Positions 1 through 7,259 of a stretch of 44,283 bases of DNA are shown piece by piece. The notes under the pieces were generated by a model, which had not been told where the DNA came from, searched no databases, and saw only the letters and a program-made list of their open reading frames with translations. The position numbers and the translations under genes are program-made. The stretch's first letter is position 1; every line of letters starts with the position of its first letter. The stretch lies in IMG/VR virus record IMGVR_UViG_3300042519_001993, positions 1 through 44,283 of that record. One strand, 5' to 3'. The DNA comes from a virus.

Positions 1-631
1 AATGGATCTTTGAAGCTATGTTATCTGCTACGTGCACTATTTGATCTAGGTAAGTTATTGGTACGGTTTCTGGTATAGGAGACCATGGACCAAGGTGACA
101 TCTTACGAGTCTTAGTATTGTTTGAACATCGTCTTCATTTACGTATAGCGTAGATGAATGAATGTCACTGGCAAACTTTTTATCATCCTCTTGGCAGTAT
201 TTGACAAAATCGCCAACGGTGTAAGGATGCATCTTGTCATAAGAGAACCAACCATCTTTATCTATCTTTCCTTTTGTAACATCATGCAGTAAGCATGCTG
301 CAAAAATCAAATCAGATTCTTCTTCACTCATGCTATGAGATTGGCAGAGCATCTTGGCTGCTCTAACCACTCTTTTTGTATGGAGAGCGTTACCGCCCTC
401 ACCATGCTCATCTGGTGGATGATACTTGCCGGAGAAGGATGATGGTATTTTCCAAAAAGAATCTGCTCTTACTAAGATTGATCTTACAAAAGATCTTAAG
501 CCCTCGCTAGATATAAAGGAAATTTCCTTTAAAAGAGGCGCGAGTATAATGTCTTCTTCTTCTATCATCGAAACTATTTTTTCATCCTTTAAGAATGAAT
601 CTAACAAGTTGTCGTCTTTATTTTTTGCCAT
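1..631 (-). CDS. HD-domain phosphohydrolase, partial (C-terminus beyond window)
   Basis: The frame is open from the ATG at 631 to the window edge (210 codons), so the C-terminus is missing. The visible HD signature is a His in NALHTKR, then LLHDVTKG about 35 residues later, then further His residues (KMHPY, IHSS, RCHLG) and an Asp near HVADN. HD proteins are metal-dependent phosphohydrolases acting on nucleotides or RNA ends. The spacing resembles the HD part of YhaM-type 3'-5' exonucleases or dNTP phosphatases, but the substrate cannot be read from this. The start overlaps the end of the upstream Cas4/RecB-like gene by 14 bases, suggesting translational coupling in the replication cluster. 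The HD fold is well supported; the exact role is open. Confidence 0.8.
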   Translation of the reverse strand, partial: MAKNKDDNLLDSFLKDEKIVSMIEEEDIILAPLLKEISFISSEGLRSFVRSILVRADSFWKIPSSFSGKYHPPDEHGEGGNALHTKRVVRAAKMLCQSHSMSEEESDLIFAACLLHDVTKGKIDKDGWFSYDKMHPYTVGDFVKYCQEDDKKFASDIHSSTLYVNEDDVQTILRLVRCHLGPWSPIPETVPITYLDQIVHVADNIASKIH

Positions 632-1421
632 CTTTGTTTTCCTTATCTTTTTTCCAATTAGACCATTTAGAGCACGGGCCATCAAACGGGCATCGTTTGC
701 AGTAGTAAGTTAGACCTCTTCTTGGTACGAAGTTACTGCACGCGCTTAGCTCATCTACCCAAAAGTTTAATGAGTCAACATCTTCCTGTACAAAATCAAC
801 GTATTCAACCTTTGGATTTGAGGACATGATATCGAAGTAACCATATCTAACATTCTTGTTTTTGCTACCCCTATTCTTTGTGTATGCATATTGCATCGAC
901 ACAAAATCAACATTATACAAATGCTCATGGCTGTCCTTGTAGTTGAATACCCATTTGACAACATTGGTGTAGCCATTTTTTATATAAATAATATCAAAGC
1001 TATCGGTTATTAACACTTGCCCTATTGGAAGATTGTAGTCCTCCGATATGCCTATCGGTACCAGCTCTGGGTCCGAAAAATAGTTATAAAATGAAAGCAA
1101 AACGCCAGCAGCCTTGGATGTAAGGCTTGCCATATTACCGTAAGCACTCTCGTGCTTGTCATTTATTATATCTTGTGCCGAAGTATCCTTAGGGAACCAA
1201 AGCTTTTCCCATCTGTTTAATACGGCAGCGTATGAAGGAGTTTGACCGCTTTGTCTTTTATACAAAAAGAAATTTATTACATTCTTTAATGTATTCTCAA
1301 ATCTTTCAGTTACAACATTCCTACTAAGTATAGTTTCTGGAAGCTTTTGATTATATCTGTAGTCAAAAAGCAGGCCGCATGTTTGAAAATCTTTAATCGC
1401 CTTAGGCGTTATTTTTATCAT
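618..1421 (-). CDS. Cas4/RecB-like PD-(D/E)XK family protein with four-cysteine cluster
   Basis: 267 residues. The protein has a cysteine near the N-terminus (C15, in FQTCGLLF) and a C-terminal CxxCx5C (C241, C244, C250), the arrangement that holds a 4Fe-4S cluster in Cas4 and AddB-type nucleases. Between them lie candidate metal ligands D140/D143 (ITDSFDIIYI), a VVKWVFNYK strand and a RecB-type Q-x-x-Y helix (SMQYAYT). In active relatives the strand reads (D/E)xK. Here it is N160-Y-K162, so one acidic ligand appears to be Asn. The protein may be catalytically weakened or use another acid. It is coupled to the helicase upstream through a TAATG junction, which suggests a role in replication or recombination. 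Family assignment is fairly secure; activity is not. Confidence 0.75.
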   Translation of the reverse strand: MIKITPKAIKDFQTCGLLFDYRYNQKLPETILSRNVVTERFENTLKNVINFFLYKRQSGQTPSYAAVLNRWEKLWFPKDTSAQDIINDKHESAYGNMASLTSKAAGVLLSFYNYFSDPELVPIGISEDYNLPIGQVLITDSFDIIYIKNGYTNVVKWVFNYKDSHEHLYNVDFVSMQYAYTKNRGSKNKNVRYGYFDIMSSNPKVEYVDFVQEDVDSLNFWVDELSACSNFVPRRGLTYYCKRCPFDGPCSKWSNWKKDKENKDGKK

Positions 1422-2869
1422 TAAGAAAAGTCTCCACTTAATAAATCATCTAACAAAGATGAAGTAGAATATGTATCGTTGGTTACAACTTCGTAGTCCT
1501 CATAAGACTTGGTAGTATCATTATATCTTACTAGAGGTGGGTCGTATACGAATGTAGACCCAGTTATTCTGTTTTTTGGTATCTGTAATTGCATTACATA
1601 ATCCTCTTCTGACTCGTCGCCCGAAGCTAGCTTTTTATCTGTTATAAAGATAGTCACCGCACACTTTTGTTGGATAGCAAGAGACCCACCAGTGTCAGAT
1701 TGCTGGACTACTTCTCTCTTTTCTTTCATTCTATTCGAGTTTTCTTGTGCCGTTATTATAAAAGCACAGTTCATGTCTCTAGCCAACTTCTCTAGGCGAA
1801 CCATCATCTCTTCAAATTCGCCCCATCTTGGCTTACCTTTTCCGCCTCGGGTGAACATCGATTGTATGGTATCAATTACAATTACGTCTGGCAGCTTAGC
1901 ATTGTGCCCCATAATGTCTCTAAGCCATCTCTCTAGGTCCTCAAAGTATGGAGTTTCCGGATCATGTCTCACCATGAATCGGTCCCCCCACTGCTCCATC
2001 TTGTCTTTAAATGTTTTTAGGTGCTTATCTTTTTCTTGCTGAGACCACTTACCTGCTTCGGAATAAACATTTTGTCCTATAATTTGGGTCATCAGAACTC
2101 TCTCCCAGTGGGATATCGCTTCTTCGAAGTTAATGAACAACGCTGAATAACCAACCTCAACCCAATGGTTTACTAGGCACTTAGCAAACGTGCTTTTGCC
2201 CTTGCCAGAAGGGGCTATGATAGCGTGCACGGCCCCCTTAAAGAAGCCTCCCTCATCTGTATAGCCCATCGCTCTATTAAGTGACTTGAATTGAGTTGGT
2301 AAAAAATTTGGTATTACCAACAGCTCTTCTGCTCTACCAGCTATATCACTTGCTGTAGTAACATTCTCTAATGGATTATAGTTAATCTCATTTTCTAATT
2401 CTCTAATCTTGTTAGTTAAAACAGATATTCTTTCTATGTCTTCATCTGATTTGCTTGATTTTTGTGTGATTAAAATCTGTAGCTCTTGTAGATAGTCTAT
2501 CTGTTTTCTTTTATTAGCCTTGTGCTCTATGACTTTTAGTATTGACTCTGCACTCGACAAGTCTATGTTCATTAATATGTCAAACATAGCCTGGGTGCCT
2601 ACATGCCCACCTAAAGCTTCATATATTTCAGTCTCTGTTTGTAGCCAAGATCTAAAAGCTATTGGATCTACTATATCTAGCTGAGTTGCTTTATGGAAAG
2701 CCAGGATTGCGTTATAGAATTCGAAGACACCATTTTCTCCATGGTTTATTCCTACTATCTCTGCCTTTAAGTTCTCATGAAAAAAGTTTATTGAACCAGG
2801 GTGTCTTAGGCATAGCGCAAATATCTGATATTCAATCGGATAATTGTTATTGTTTTCTTCTGTTGCCAT
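1421..2869 (-). CDS. DnaB-type replicative helicase (SF4, RecA-fold ATPase)
   Basis: 482 residues. The C-terminal half has a P-loop APSGKGKST (about 219-227), a hydrophobic strand with VIVIDTI (Walker B, about 328-334) and a GGSLAIQQKC segment near 410, matching the order in DnaB/gp41-type hexameric helicases. The N-terminal 170 residues are mainly helical with a charged coiled-coil-like stretch (about 115-165), in the position of the DnaB N-terminal domain and linker. Expected role: unwinding DNA 5'-3' at the phage fork. The ATG at 2869 has AAAGGA six bases upstream and lies within the end of the Vsr-like nuclease gene (23-base overlap). Recombination ATPases of the RadA/KaiC type are the main alternative. 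Confidence 0.87.
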   Translation of the reverse strand: MATEENNNNYPIEYQIFALCLRHPGSINFFHENLKAEIVGINHGENGVFEFYNAILAFHKATQLDIVDPIAFRSWLQTETEIYEALGGHVGTQAMFDILMNIDLSSAESILKVIEHKANKRKQIDYLQELQILITQKSSKSDEDIERISVLTNKIRELENEINYNPLENVTTASDIAGRAEELLVIPNFLPTQFKSLNRAMGYTDEGGFFKGAVHAIIAPSGKGKSTFAKCLVNHWVEVGYSALFINFEEAISHWERVLMTQIIGQNVYSEAGKWSQQEKDKHLKTFKDKMEQWGDRFMVRHDPETPYFEDLERWLRDIMGHNAKLPDVIVIDTIQSMFTRGGKGKPRWGEFEEMMVRLEKLARDMNCAFIITAQENSNRMKEKREVVQQSDTGGSLAIQQKCAVTIFITDKKLASGDESEEDYVMQLQIPKNRITGSTFVYDPPLVRYNDTTKSYEDYEVVTNDTYSTSSLLDDLLSGDFS

Positions 2870-3509
2870 TTTTTTCCTTTAGCTCTTTATATCTTTTTCT
2901 TTGGATAGTATTATATCTTTTTTTTGCGTCTTGATAGAAGCTACTTTCAGATATCTTATTCTTGCTATATTTATTAACCTTTTCTTCTGACGGAACATAG
3001 TTTTTTATCGCTTCAAGTATTCTAGAGAATACCGCTTCTTCTGTGAGCTTGTCATTATACCTAAAAACTAAAAGAGCTATACCCTGTTCTTGACAAAGTC
3101 TTGCTTTTTTTTCGTCTCTCTGAACAGCTTCTTCAAAATCTTCTTTTGAATTAAAGAATCTTCCAGTATAATAAAAGTGCTGACGGCCATGATACTCTGC
3201 AGCTATCTTATACTTAGGGCAGTATATATCAAGCTTCAACCTATCGCCAATATGGTGTTCGCTCACTATGGATTCATTAGGCAATAGCTTTTGCATTATA
3301 TCAGTCAAGGCTGCCTGACCTCTAGACATTTTTTTGTGTCTAGTTTTTACCCAGTTAAGCCCTAACTGATTGATCTTCTTATTTAAAGCGTTGATTGTCC
3401 AACCTAATTCCTTGGCTATTTCAGTCAAGGACATAGACGTTTCCATAAGCAAGTCTACCATGTATTCGGTATCATCGTTGTCTTTATGCGGACTTGAACC
3501 TCTTCGCAT
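2847..3509 (-). CDS. HTH plus Vsr/DUF559-fold endonuclease
   Basis: 220 residues. Residues about 27-50 (SLTEIAKELGWTINALNKKI) read as a helix-turn-helix. The core at 88-150 has the Vsr/DUF559 pattern: D94 in LKLDIYCP, E105 followed by H-G-x-Q-H (AEYHGRQHF), an Arg-Asp pair (QRDEKKARL), and a strand ending LLVFRYND. This is the PD-(D/E)XK variant of very-short-patch repair nucleases and several phage-encoded nicking or homing enzymes. The C-terminal 50 residues are very basic (RKRYKELKEKNGNRRKQ) and probably bind DNA. It could be a free-standing homing nuclease or a repair/processing enzyme. Its tight overlap with the helicase favours a long-standing place in the replication cluster. Confidence 0.75.
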   Translation of the reverse strand: MRRGSSPHKDNDDTEYMVDLLMETSMSLTEIAKELGWTINALNKKINQLGLNWVKTRHKKMSRGQAALTDIMQKLLPNESIVSEHHIGDRLKLDIYCPKYKIAAEYHGRQHFYYTGRFFNSKEDFEEAVQRDEKKARLCQEQGIALLVFRYNDKLTEEAVFSRILEAIKNYVPSEEKVNKYSKNKISESSFYQDAKKRYNTIQRKRYKELKEKNGNRRKQ

Positions 3510-3514
3510 AAGGA

Positions 3515-4138
3515 CTACTTGCTAGCTATGGTAAATACTTTTCCAAAGTCTAATATAGACATGTTTGAATTTTCCCAAATTTTAGGAGCTAACGCGGACG
3601 CTAGAACTGGGCAGTCGAGAATGCAGTAGTCTATATTTTCATGAGCTATTATAGATTCATAAATTGAGTCTAGCTTATCATAAAAGTCATTGTATGGAAC
3701 CTGCAAGTAATGCTTAGGTGATCCTATGACTTTTTGTATAGTCTTTTTCTCATGAAAAGAAACTACTAGTGTTGAACTATATTTAATGTAATGCTCAACA
3801 AATGAATCAAAAATATCTTTTTTAGAAACATAATAATATTCTAACATCCCTGCATCATATATCTTTTCGTTATCAAGACTCTTGATCTCGCTCACGGAAA
3901 AACCAGACCCTTGGCCAATCATATGAGTAGGGATAGCTTTCATATAGTTGCTGTTCTTTACTTCTAAAGCATTGACTATCGACTTTACAAAAGGCTTAGG
4001 AGGTCTTTTTTCTGATGGTATCTTTCCGGTTGCAGCAAGCAGTGCTGATCTAGAAAAGTTAACAAAAGCAAAGCGCTCTTTTCTTGACATTTTATAAGTC
4101 AATTCTTTTATTGTTTCTTTGCTATTTATGATTGTCAT
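3515..4138 (-). CDS. Hypothetical protein in glycosyltransferase cluster, possible GT-D-like
   Basis: 207 residues from the preferred ATG at 4138, which overlaps the stop of the upstream glycosyltransferase in an ATGA. An upstream TTG at 4174 would add 12 residues but has no better start signal. The protein begins with a helical segment, then FAFVNFSRSALLAATGK, and ends with NIDYCILDCPVLASALAPKIWE followed by ILDFGKVFTIAS. The last part, a buried acidic strand then a helix then an 'I-x-D-F-G' strand, is reminiscent of GT-D fold sugar transferases. No firm catalytic motif is visible, so this is only a suggestion based on shape and neighbourhood. Confidence 0.5.
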   Translation of the reverse strand: MTIINSKETIKELTYKMSRKERFAFVNFSRSALLAATGKIPSEKRPPKPFVKSIVNALEVKNSNYMKAIPTHMIGQGSGFSVSEIKSLDNEKIYDAGMLEYYYVSKKDIFDSFVEHYIKYSSTLVVSFHEKKTIQKVIGSPKHYLQVPYNDFYDKLDSIYESIIAHENIDYCILDCPVLASALAPKIWENSNMSILDFGKVFTIASK

Positions 4139-4845
4139 TTTAGGTTTACCTCTTTGTTTCCAAAAATACCCCAATTAATTAAAGTTGGGTTATTATCCAA
4201 TATTGATTGTAAGTGTATTATGTTATGAAACTCACCCTTATCAAGGGTCATGTAACGCTCGTGCTTTGATACTCTATCTTCTAGTCTTGCATAACCTAAG
4301 TGCTGCATTACGAATGGGTTCTCGTACCAAAAATTACCACGTCTTACCCATTCATCTACGTAGGTTGGTTCAGATCCGCAAGCTAATCTTTTATCTTTAT
4401 AGACTCCATTAGTTGCATACCTAAAAATTCTAGTAGTGTTATGTGGGGCCCACATCTTGTCTACTCTGTAACAATTTTCATCCCACATTTCGCATCTTCT
4501 AACATTGACTACATCGAATGGAGACTTATCTAGTGTGTCTTTTATGGACTCATTATCCATTGTATACAGCATCTCGTCTGCATCTATTGCCACAACCCAG
4601 TCACCTGGCTTTGCGTGCTTACCAAGATTAGCCCAAGCTTCTGCTCTAAGAGCGCCCTCGTGCTTTATGAACATATTCTCAGAAGTAGAGTATACCTCTG
4701 CATACTTCTTGGCTATTTCTACAGTATTGTCAGTTGAGCAATCATCTGTAAATATTATCTTATCTACCTGTGTAGATAATCTTTGTAGGAATTTTTCTAA
4801 ATACCTATCTTCTTCGTTTCTGGCTACGACTAATCCGTAAATCAT
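4135..4845 (-). CDS. Family 2 glycosyltransferase
   Basis: 236 residues from the ATG at 4845. It opens with a Rossmann-type strand IYGLVVARNEED, then IIFTDDCSTDNTVEIAKK (nucleotide-binding acidic pair) and VVAIDADEML (DxD-type metal site, about residues 84-93), the standard GT2/GT-A order. A longer frame from a GTG at 4887 would start inside the terminator hairpin, while ATG 4845 has AAGGA just upstream, so 4845 is preferred. It should transfer a sugar from a nucleotide-sugar donor; the acceptor is unknown (DNA base, virion protein or host polymer). It is the first gene after a hairpin and is coupled to the following unknown gene. Confidence 0.85.
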   Translation of the reverse strand: MIYGLVVARNEEDRYLEKFLQRLSTQVDKIIFTDDCSTDNTVEIAKKYAEVYSTSENMFIKHEGALRAEAWANLGKHAKPGDWVVAIDADEMLYTMDNESIKDTLDKSPFDVVNVRRCEMWDENCYRVDKMWAPHNTTRIFRYATNGVYKDKRLACGSEPTYVDEWVRRGNFWYENPFVMQHLGYARLEDRVSKHERYMTLDKGEFHNIIHLQSILDNNPTLINWGIFGNKEVNLK

Positions 4846-4863
4846 CTTTTTCCTTAAAGATAA

Positions 4864-4894
4864 ACCAAGCGTGGGGACGAACCCCACGCTTGGT
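4864..4894 (-). terminator. Hairpin terminator candidate
   Basis: A perfect 13-bp inverted repeat (ACCAAGCGTGGGG and its complement) with a 5-base loop lies between the 60-residue gene and the glycosyltransferase. Read on the minus strand it is followed by TTTATCTTT, a weak T-rich tail. It probably reduces read-through into the glycosyltransferase/nuclease/helicase group, or serves as an RNA processing site. Confidence 0.65.
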
Positions 4895-4912
4895 GATTGC
4901 TAATAATGATAA

Positions 4913-5095
4913 TTAAATAACGATGTGCTTACGAGCTTGGATTGCACTGATTCTTTCAACGTCTGTGGTCTTGAGAATTACTTCTCCTGCTACACCACGA
5001 CGGCCCATTGCAAGCTTTTCTGCATCTGTTTTGCTATTAGCTTTTACTACAGTTACAGTTTCTACTGTAAAGTATTTGAACTTATTCTCTGACAT
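4913..5095 (-). CDS. Small protein, stand-alone copy of the phosphoesterase N-terminal domain
   Basis: 60 residues, ATG preceded by AAAGGA at good distance. The body (KYFTVETVTVVKANS, then A-x-x-LAMG, then GEVILKTTDVE) aligns with the first about 45 residues of the phosphoesterase at 33771-35039 (NYYVVKTTSIVKASN, A-x-x-LASG, GEILNEKYEVE) with one gap. It looks like a small beta-alpha-beta module. Function is unknown; the shared domain suggests a common binding partner. The gene is the last before a terminator hairpin and follows the deoxyribosyltransferase-like gene. Confidence 0.7.
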   Translation of the reverse strand: MSENKFKYFTVETVTVVKANSKTDAEKLAMGRRGVAGEVILKTTDVERISAIQARKHIVI

Positions 5096-5105
5096 TTTTT
5101 TTCCT

Positions 5106-5513
5106 TTATTGGTTTGTTGGATAATGTGTTGATATGTATTCTACAGCATCGGCAACGCTGTCAGCAAGTTTTGTCGACATATATTTCATATAGGGTCGAT
5201 CACTATTTTGCTTTGAGCATATGACTATTACGGGTTGATCGTTTAGTTTTGCGTATGCCATTTCGAAGTCAGTGCCTATGTAGGCTCTATCTTCTAGCAT
5301 GTATTCTACCAGCAAAATGTCTGATCGTTTCTGCATAAACAGATTTTTTTGCACTATTTCTTCAGCTGACATAGTATCGTCTTCTGATATAGAAGTAGGG
5401 TCAAGAACCTTATAGTCTCTCTGCTTAAGAAGCTCGGTAGCTTCTTTTCTCCAGCCAAGAGCATAGTCGCCTACGTAATCCATTGCACCAGCTAAATAAA
5501 CTGTAACACTCAT
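5106..5513 (-). CDS. Nucleoside 2-deoxyribosyltransferase-like protein
   Basis: 135 residues from ATG 5513, which overlaps the upstream stop in an ATGA; a TTG three codons earlier is less likely. It starts SVTVYLAGAMDYV, the glycine-rich first strand of the NDT/DUF4406 family, and continues with YKVLDPTSI, a helix with QKNLFMQKRSDILLVEYM, and YIGTDFEMAYAKLNDQPVIVI. The IGTDFEMAYA motif carries the Glu that acts as nucleophile in NDT enzymes. These enzymes cleave or swap the base on a deoxynucleoside. In a phage this could serve nucleotide salvage or removal of a damaged or host-derived nucleotide. Fold confident, substrate unknown. Confidence 0.75.
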   Translation of the reverse strand: MSVTVYLAGAMDYVGDYALGWRKEATELLKQRDYKVLDPTSISEDDTMSAEEIVQKNLFMQKRSDILLVEYMLEDRAYIGTDFEMAYAKLNDQPVIVICSKQNSDRPYMKYMSTKLADSVADAVEYISTHYPTNQ

Positions 5514-5914
5514 ACTGGCCAACTATATTCTAGGTCTGTGGGCTCATCAAAAAATTGGCTATAATATTCATAGTCTTTTCTTAATAAGTTAGACCTATGT
5601 GATCTGTGGAATTCTTCATCGCCAAACCAGCTCGGCATTTGTGGAGACGGAATTAATATTTCCTCAAACTGCATGTTGTTTTTATACCCTCTATTGATCC
5701 ATTCTTGGATAGTATAATTCTGGTAAACCTGTAGAGCAGATTCGTAGCCTGACCACATACGTGTTACTGGGTGATTTCTCCAACCTTTTGTTGGTGTACG
5801 ATCAAGTAATATGTTTAAAACTTGAAAAGTTTCTACGCGCTGCTTGCCAAGTCTACGATAATCTAATACCCGAACTGATTCTTGTAGATCTGCGTATGGT
5901 AAAAATGTTTGCAT
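5510..5914 (-). CDS. MSMEG_6728-family / pyrimidine-dimer DNA glycosylase-like protein
   Basis: 134 residues. It has the hallmark opening MQTFLPYADLQESVRVLDYRRLGKQ and then GWRNHPVTRMWSGYE, PSWFGDEEFHRSHRSNLLRKD and a closing W-P. This is the pattern of the MSMEG_6728 family, annotated as related to pyrimidine-dimer glycosylase (endonuclease V type) and frequent in actinobacteria. Likely role: DNA base excision or a related DNA transaction. It is joined to the SNase-like gene by TAATG and to the deoxyribosyltransferase-like gene by ATGA, so the three are probably translated together. Family membership is recalled from sequence pattern; activity has not been shown from this sequence. Confidence 0.75.
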   Translation of the reverse strand: MQTFLPYADLQESVRVLDYRRLGKQRVETFQVLNILLDRTPTKGWRNHPVTRMWSGYESALQVYQNYTIQEWINRGYKNNMQFEEILIPSPQMPSWFGDEEFHRSHRSNLLRKDYEYYSQFFDEPTDLEYSWPV

Positions 5915-6315
5915 TATGCCTTCTTAAATTCATTAAAAGTTTTGTCGCCTACGCCAAAGTATTCTCTAGCTAGTCCAGCCTTAACAATTTCTGTGTTAAG
6001 ACATTCGCCAGCTTCGTTCCATACTCTAGCAAGTATTCTACCATACTTTTCATTCTTATCTAGAATTGTTTCTATCTTCACCTTACTACCAGCTTTTTTA
6101 ATCCATTGATCAGTAAATTCTTTTGCAGCGAGTCCCATCTTCTTTTCTTCAAGGTTTGTAGTACGACTTTCGGGGGTGTTAACGCCATAAAGTCTTACGC
6201 TCTTTGGCCCAAGGTGTACTTCGAATCCAAGATCAATATTTATCTTGAACGTATCTCCATCTACTACTTTAATTACTTCTGCGTTGTATAAATAAACATT
6301 AAATTGATCTGACAT
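5914..6315 (-). CDS. Staphylococcal nuclease-like (SNase) protein
   Basis: 133 residues, close to the minimal OB-fold SNase domain. All four expected active-site positions are visible: D21 in VVDGDTF, R41 in SVRLYGVNTPE, E49 in the same motif, and R93 in KYGRILARV. SNases cleave DNA and RNA using calcium. There is no signal peptide, so it would act in the host cytoplasm, perhaps in host DNA or RNA breakdown. A second, more divergent SNase domain lies inside the hub protein of this window (about 40690-41170), so the fold is used twice. Confidence 0.88.
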   Translation of the reverse strand: MSDQFNVYLYNAEVIKVVDGDTFKINIDLGFEVHLGPKSVRLYGVNTPESRTTNLEEKKMGLAAKEFTDQWIKKAGSKVKIETILDKNEKYGRILARVWNEAGECLNTEIVKAGLAREYFGVGDKTFNEFKKA

Positions 6316-6346
6316 TTTATCTTCTTTCTATTGTTGTGTAAAAATA

Positions 6347-7252
6347 TTATAGTATTTTTTTAAAATATTCATCATATAGTTCTTTTGTTTCAGCTCCCCA
6401 AAAACCAAAATTTAGACCTTGATAAAATCTTTTGCCATGCCAGCCTTTTCTGGTCTGATCAAAATCATACCTTAAAAATTCATATTTAATATCATCTTTA
6501 TATTTTTCTTCTGTGAAACCGCCATGTTCGCCTTTACCCAATGTGGATATAGGTGTTATGTCTGAACTAAAAAACCTATAACCTCTAGTGGATGCTCTAA
6601 GAGCTGTTATTTCTTGCTCTGGATCCATTAATATAAATGGATTATAAGAAATATCATATAAAAATTTTGATTCGCCGAATAAGAAACCACCATAACAAAG
6701 GTAGTGCTCAAGAAATTTTCCAAGAATCTTTTCTTCCGACTCTCTAGAATGGTCTGGATGAGTCTTAACATCTCCTTCCCTATAAAGAGGGTAAGCTTTA
6801 ATTCCATAAAAGTTTTTTATGTAAGCTTGATCATTATCGAAATAATCTTTTTCACGATGCCAAGCTAACGATTGCGATATCAAAGGTTTATCGCAATACT
6901 GCAATAACTCCTTTAGGTCGCCTAGCAATCGTGTGTCCCAGCCTTTTGCAAAAATTGTGTGTGCATCTAGCTGCAAAAAATATTCTTCATCTTCTAAAAG
7001 ACTTGCTGCAGCTACCCTAGCCAGCCCAAGACCTAGTGGATTTTTATATGTTACATTAACGCATCTCACATTTTTGTAACCAGAAAAATCTTCAAATTCA
7101 AGGTTGTTTGTTTTCTGGTTAAAGATTCCAATATATACATTGTGTGGGTTATCCGCCTTTGCAAAAGCATCTTCTACAGTTATGTGCGTAAACTTTTCGT
7201 TAAAAGCTGGAATCGCTATAAATATATGGTCATTAAATATATGGTCATTCAT
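6347..7252 (-). CDS. GlcNAc-transferase-like glycosyltransferase
   Basis: 301 residues. After a duplicated NDHIF start, the strand IFIAIPAFNEKF begins a GT-A fold. Residues about 70-110 read NPLGLGLARVAAASLLEDEEY followed by LQLDAHTIFAKGWD, where D-x-H replaces D-x-D. This is typical of the GlcNAc family (Pfam 'GlcNAc'; CAZy GT60), whose known members add GlcNAc to hydroxyproline or Ser/Thr of proteins. The C-terminal half has GGFLFGESKFL and a long DPEQEITALRA segment also seen in that family. A protein acceptor is therefore a reasonable guess. It lies next to another glycosyltransferase at 7260. Confidence 0.75.
   Translation of the reverse strand: MNDHIFNDHIFIAIPAFNEKFTHITVEDAFAKADNPHNVYIGIFNQKTNNLEFEDFSGYKNVRCVNVTYKNPLGLGLARVAAASLLEDEEYFLQLDAHTIFAKGWDTRLLGDLKELLQYCDKPLISQSLAWHREKDYFDNDQAYIKNFYGIKAYPLYREGDVKTHPDHSRESEEKILGKFLEHYLCYGGFLFGESKFLYDISYNPFILMDPEQEITALRASTRGYRFFSSDITPISTLGKGEHGGFTEEKYKDDIKYEFLRYDFDQTRKGWHGKRFYQGLNFGFWGAETKELYDEYFKKIL
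7219..7248 (-). repeat. 15-bp perfect tandem duplication at gene start
   Basis: Two adjacent copies of the same 15 bases encode the doubled NDHIF at the N-terminus of the GlcNAc-transferase-like gene. The unit is a multiple of three, so the frame is kept. It looks like a recent slippage duplication next to the start codon. Confidence 0.85.
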
Positions 7253-7259
7253 GAGTTAG

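Noticed and set aside
426-713. Plus-strand open frame of 95 residues
   Set aside because: It is antisense to the HD and Cas4/RecB-like genes, which have clear motifs; no ribosome site or family pattern is visible.
4845-4887. GTG start for the glycosyltransferase at 4887
   Set aside because: It lies within the terminator hairpin and lacks a ribosome site, whereas ATG 4845 has AAGGA upstream and begins at the usual first strand of the fold.
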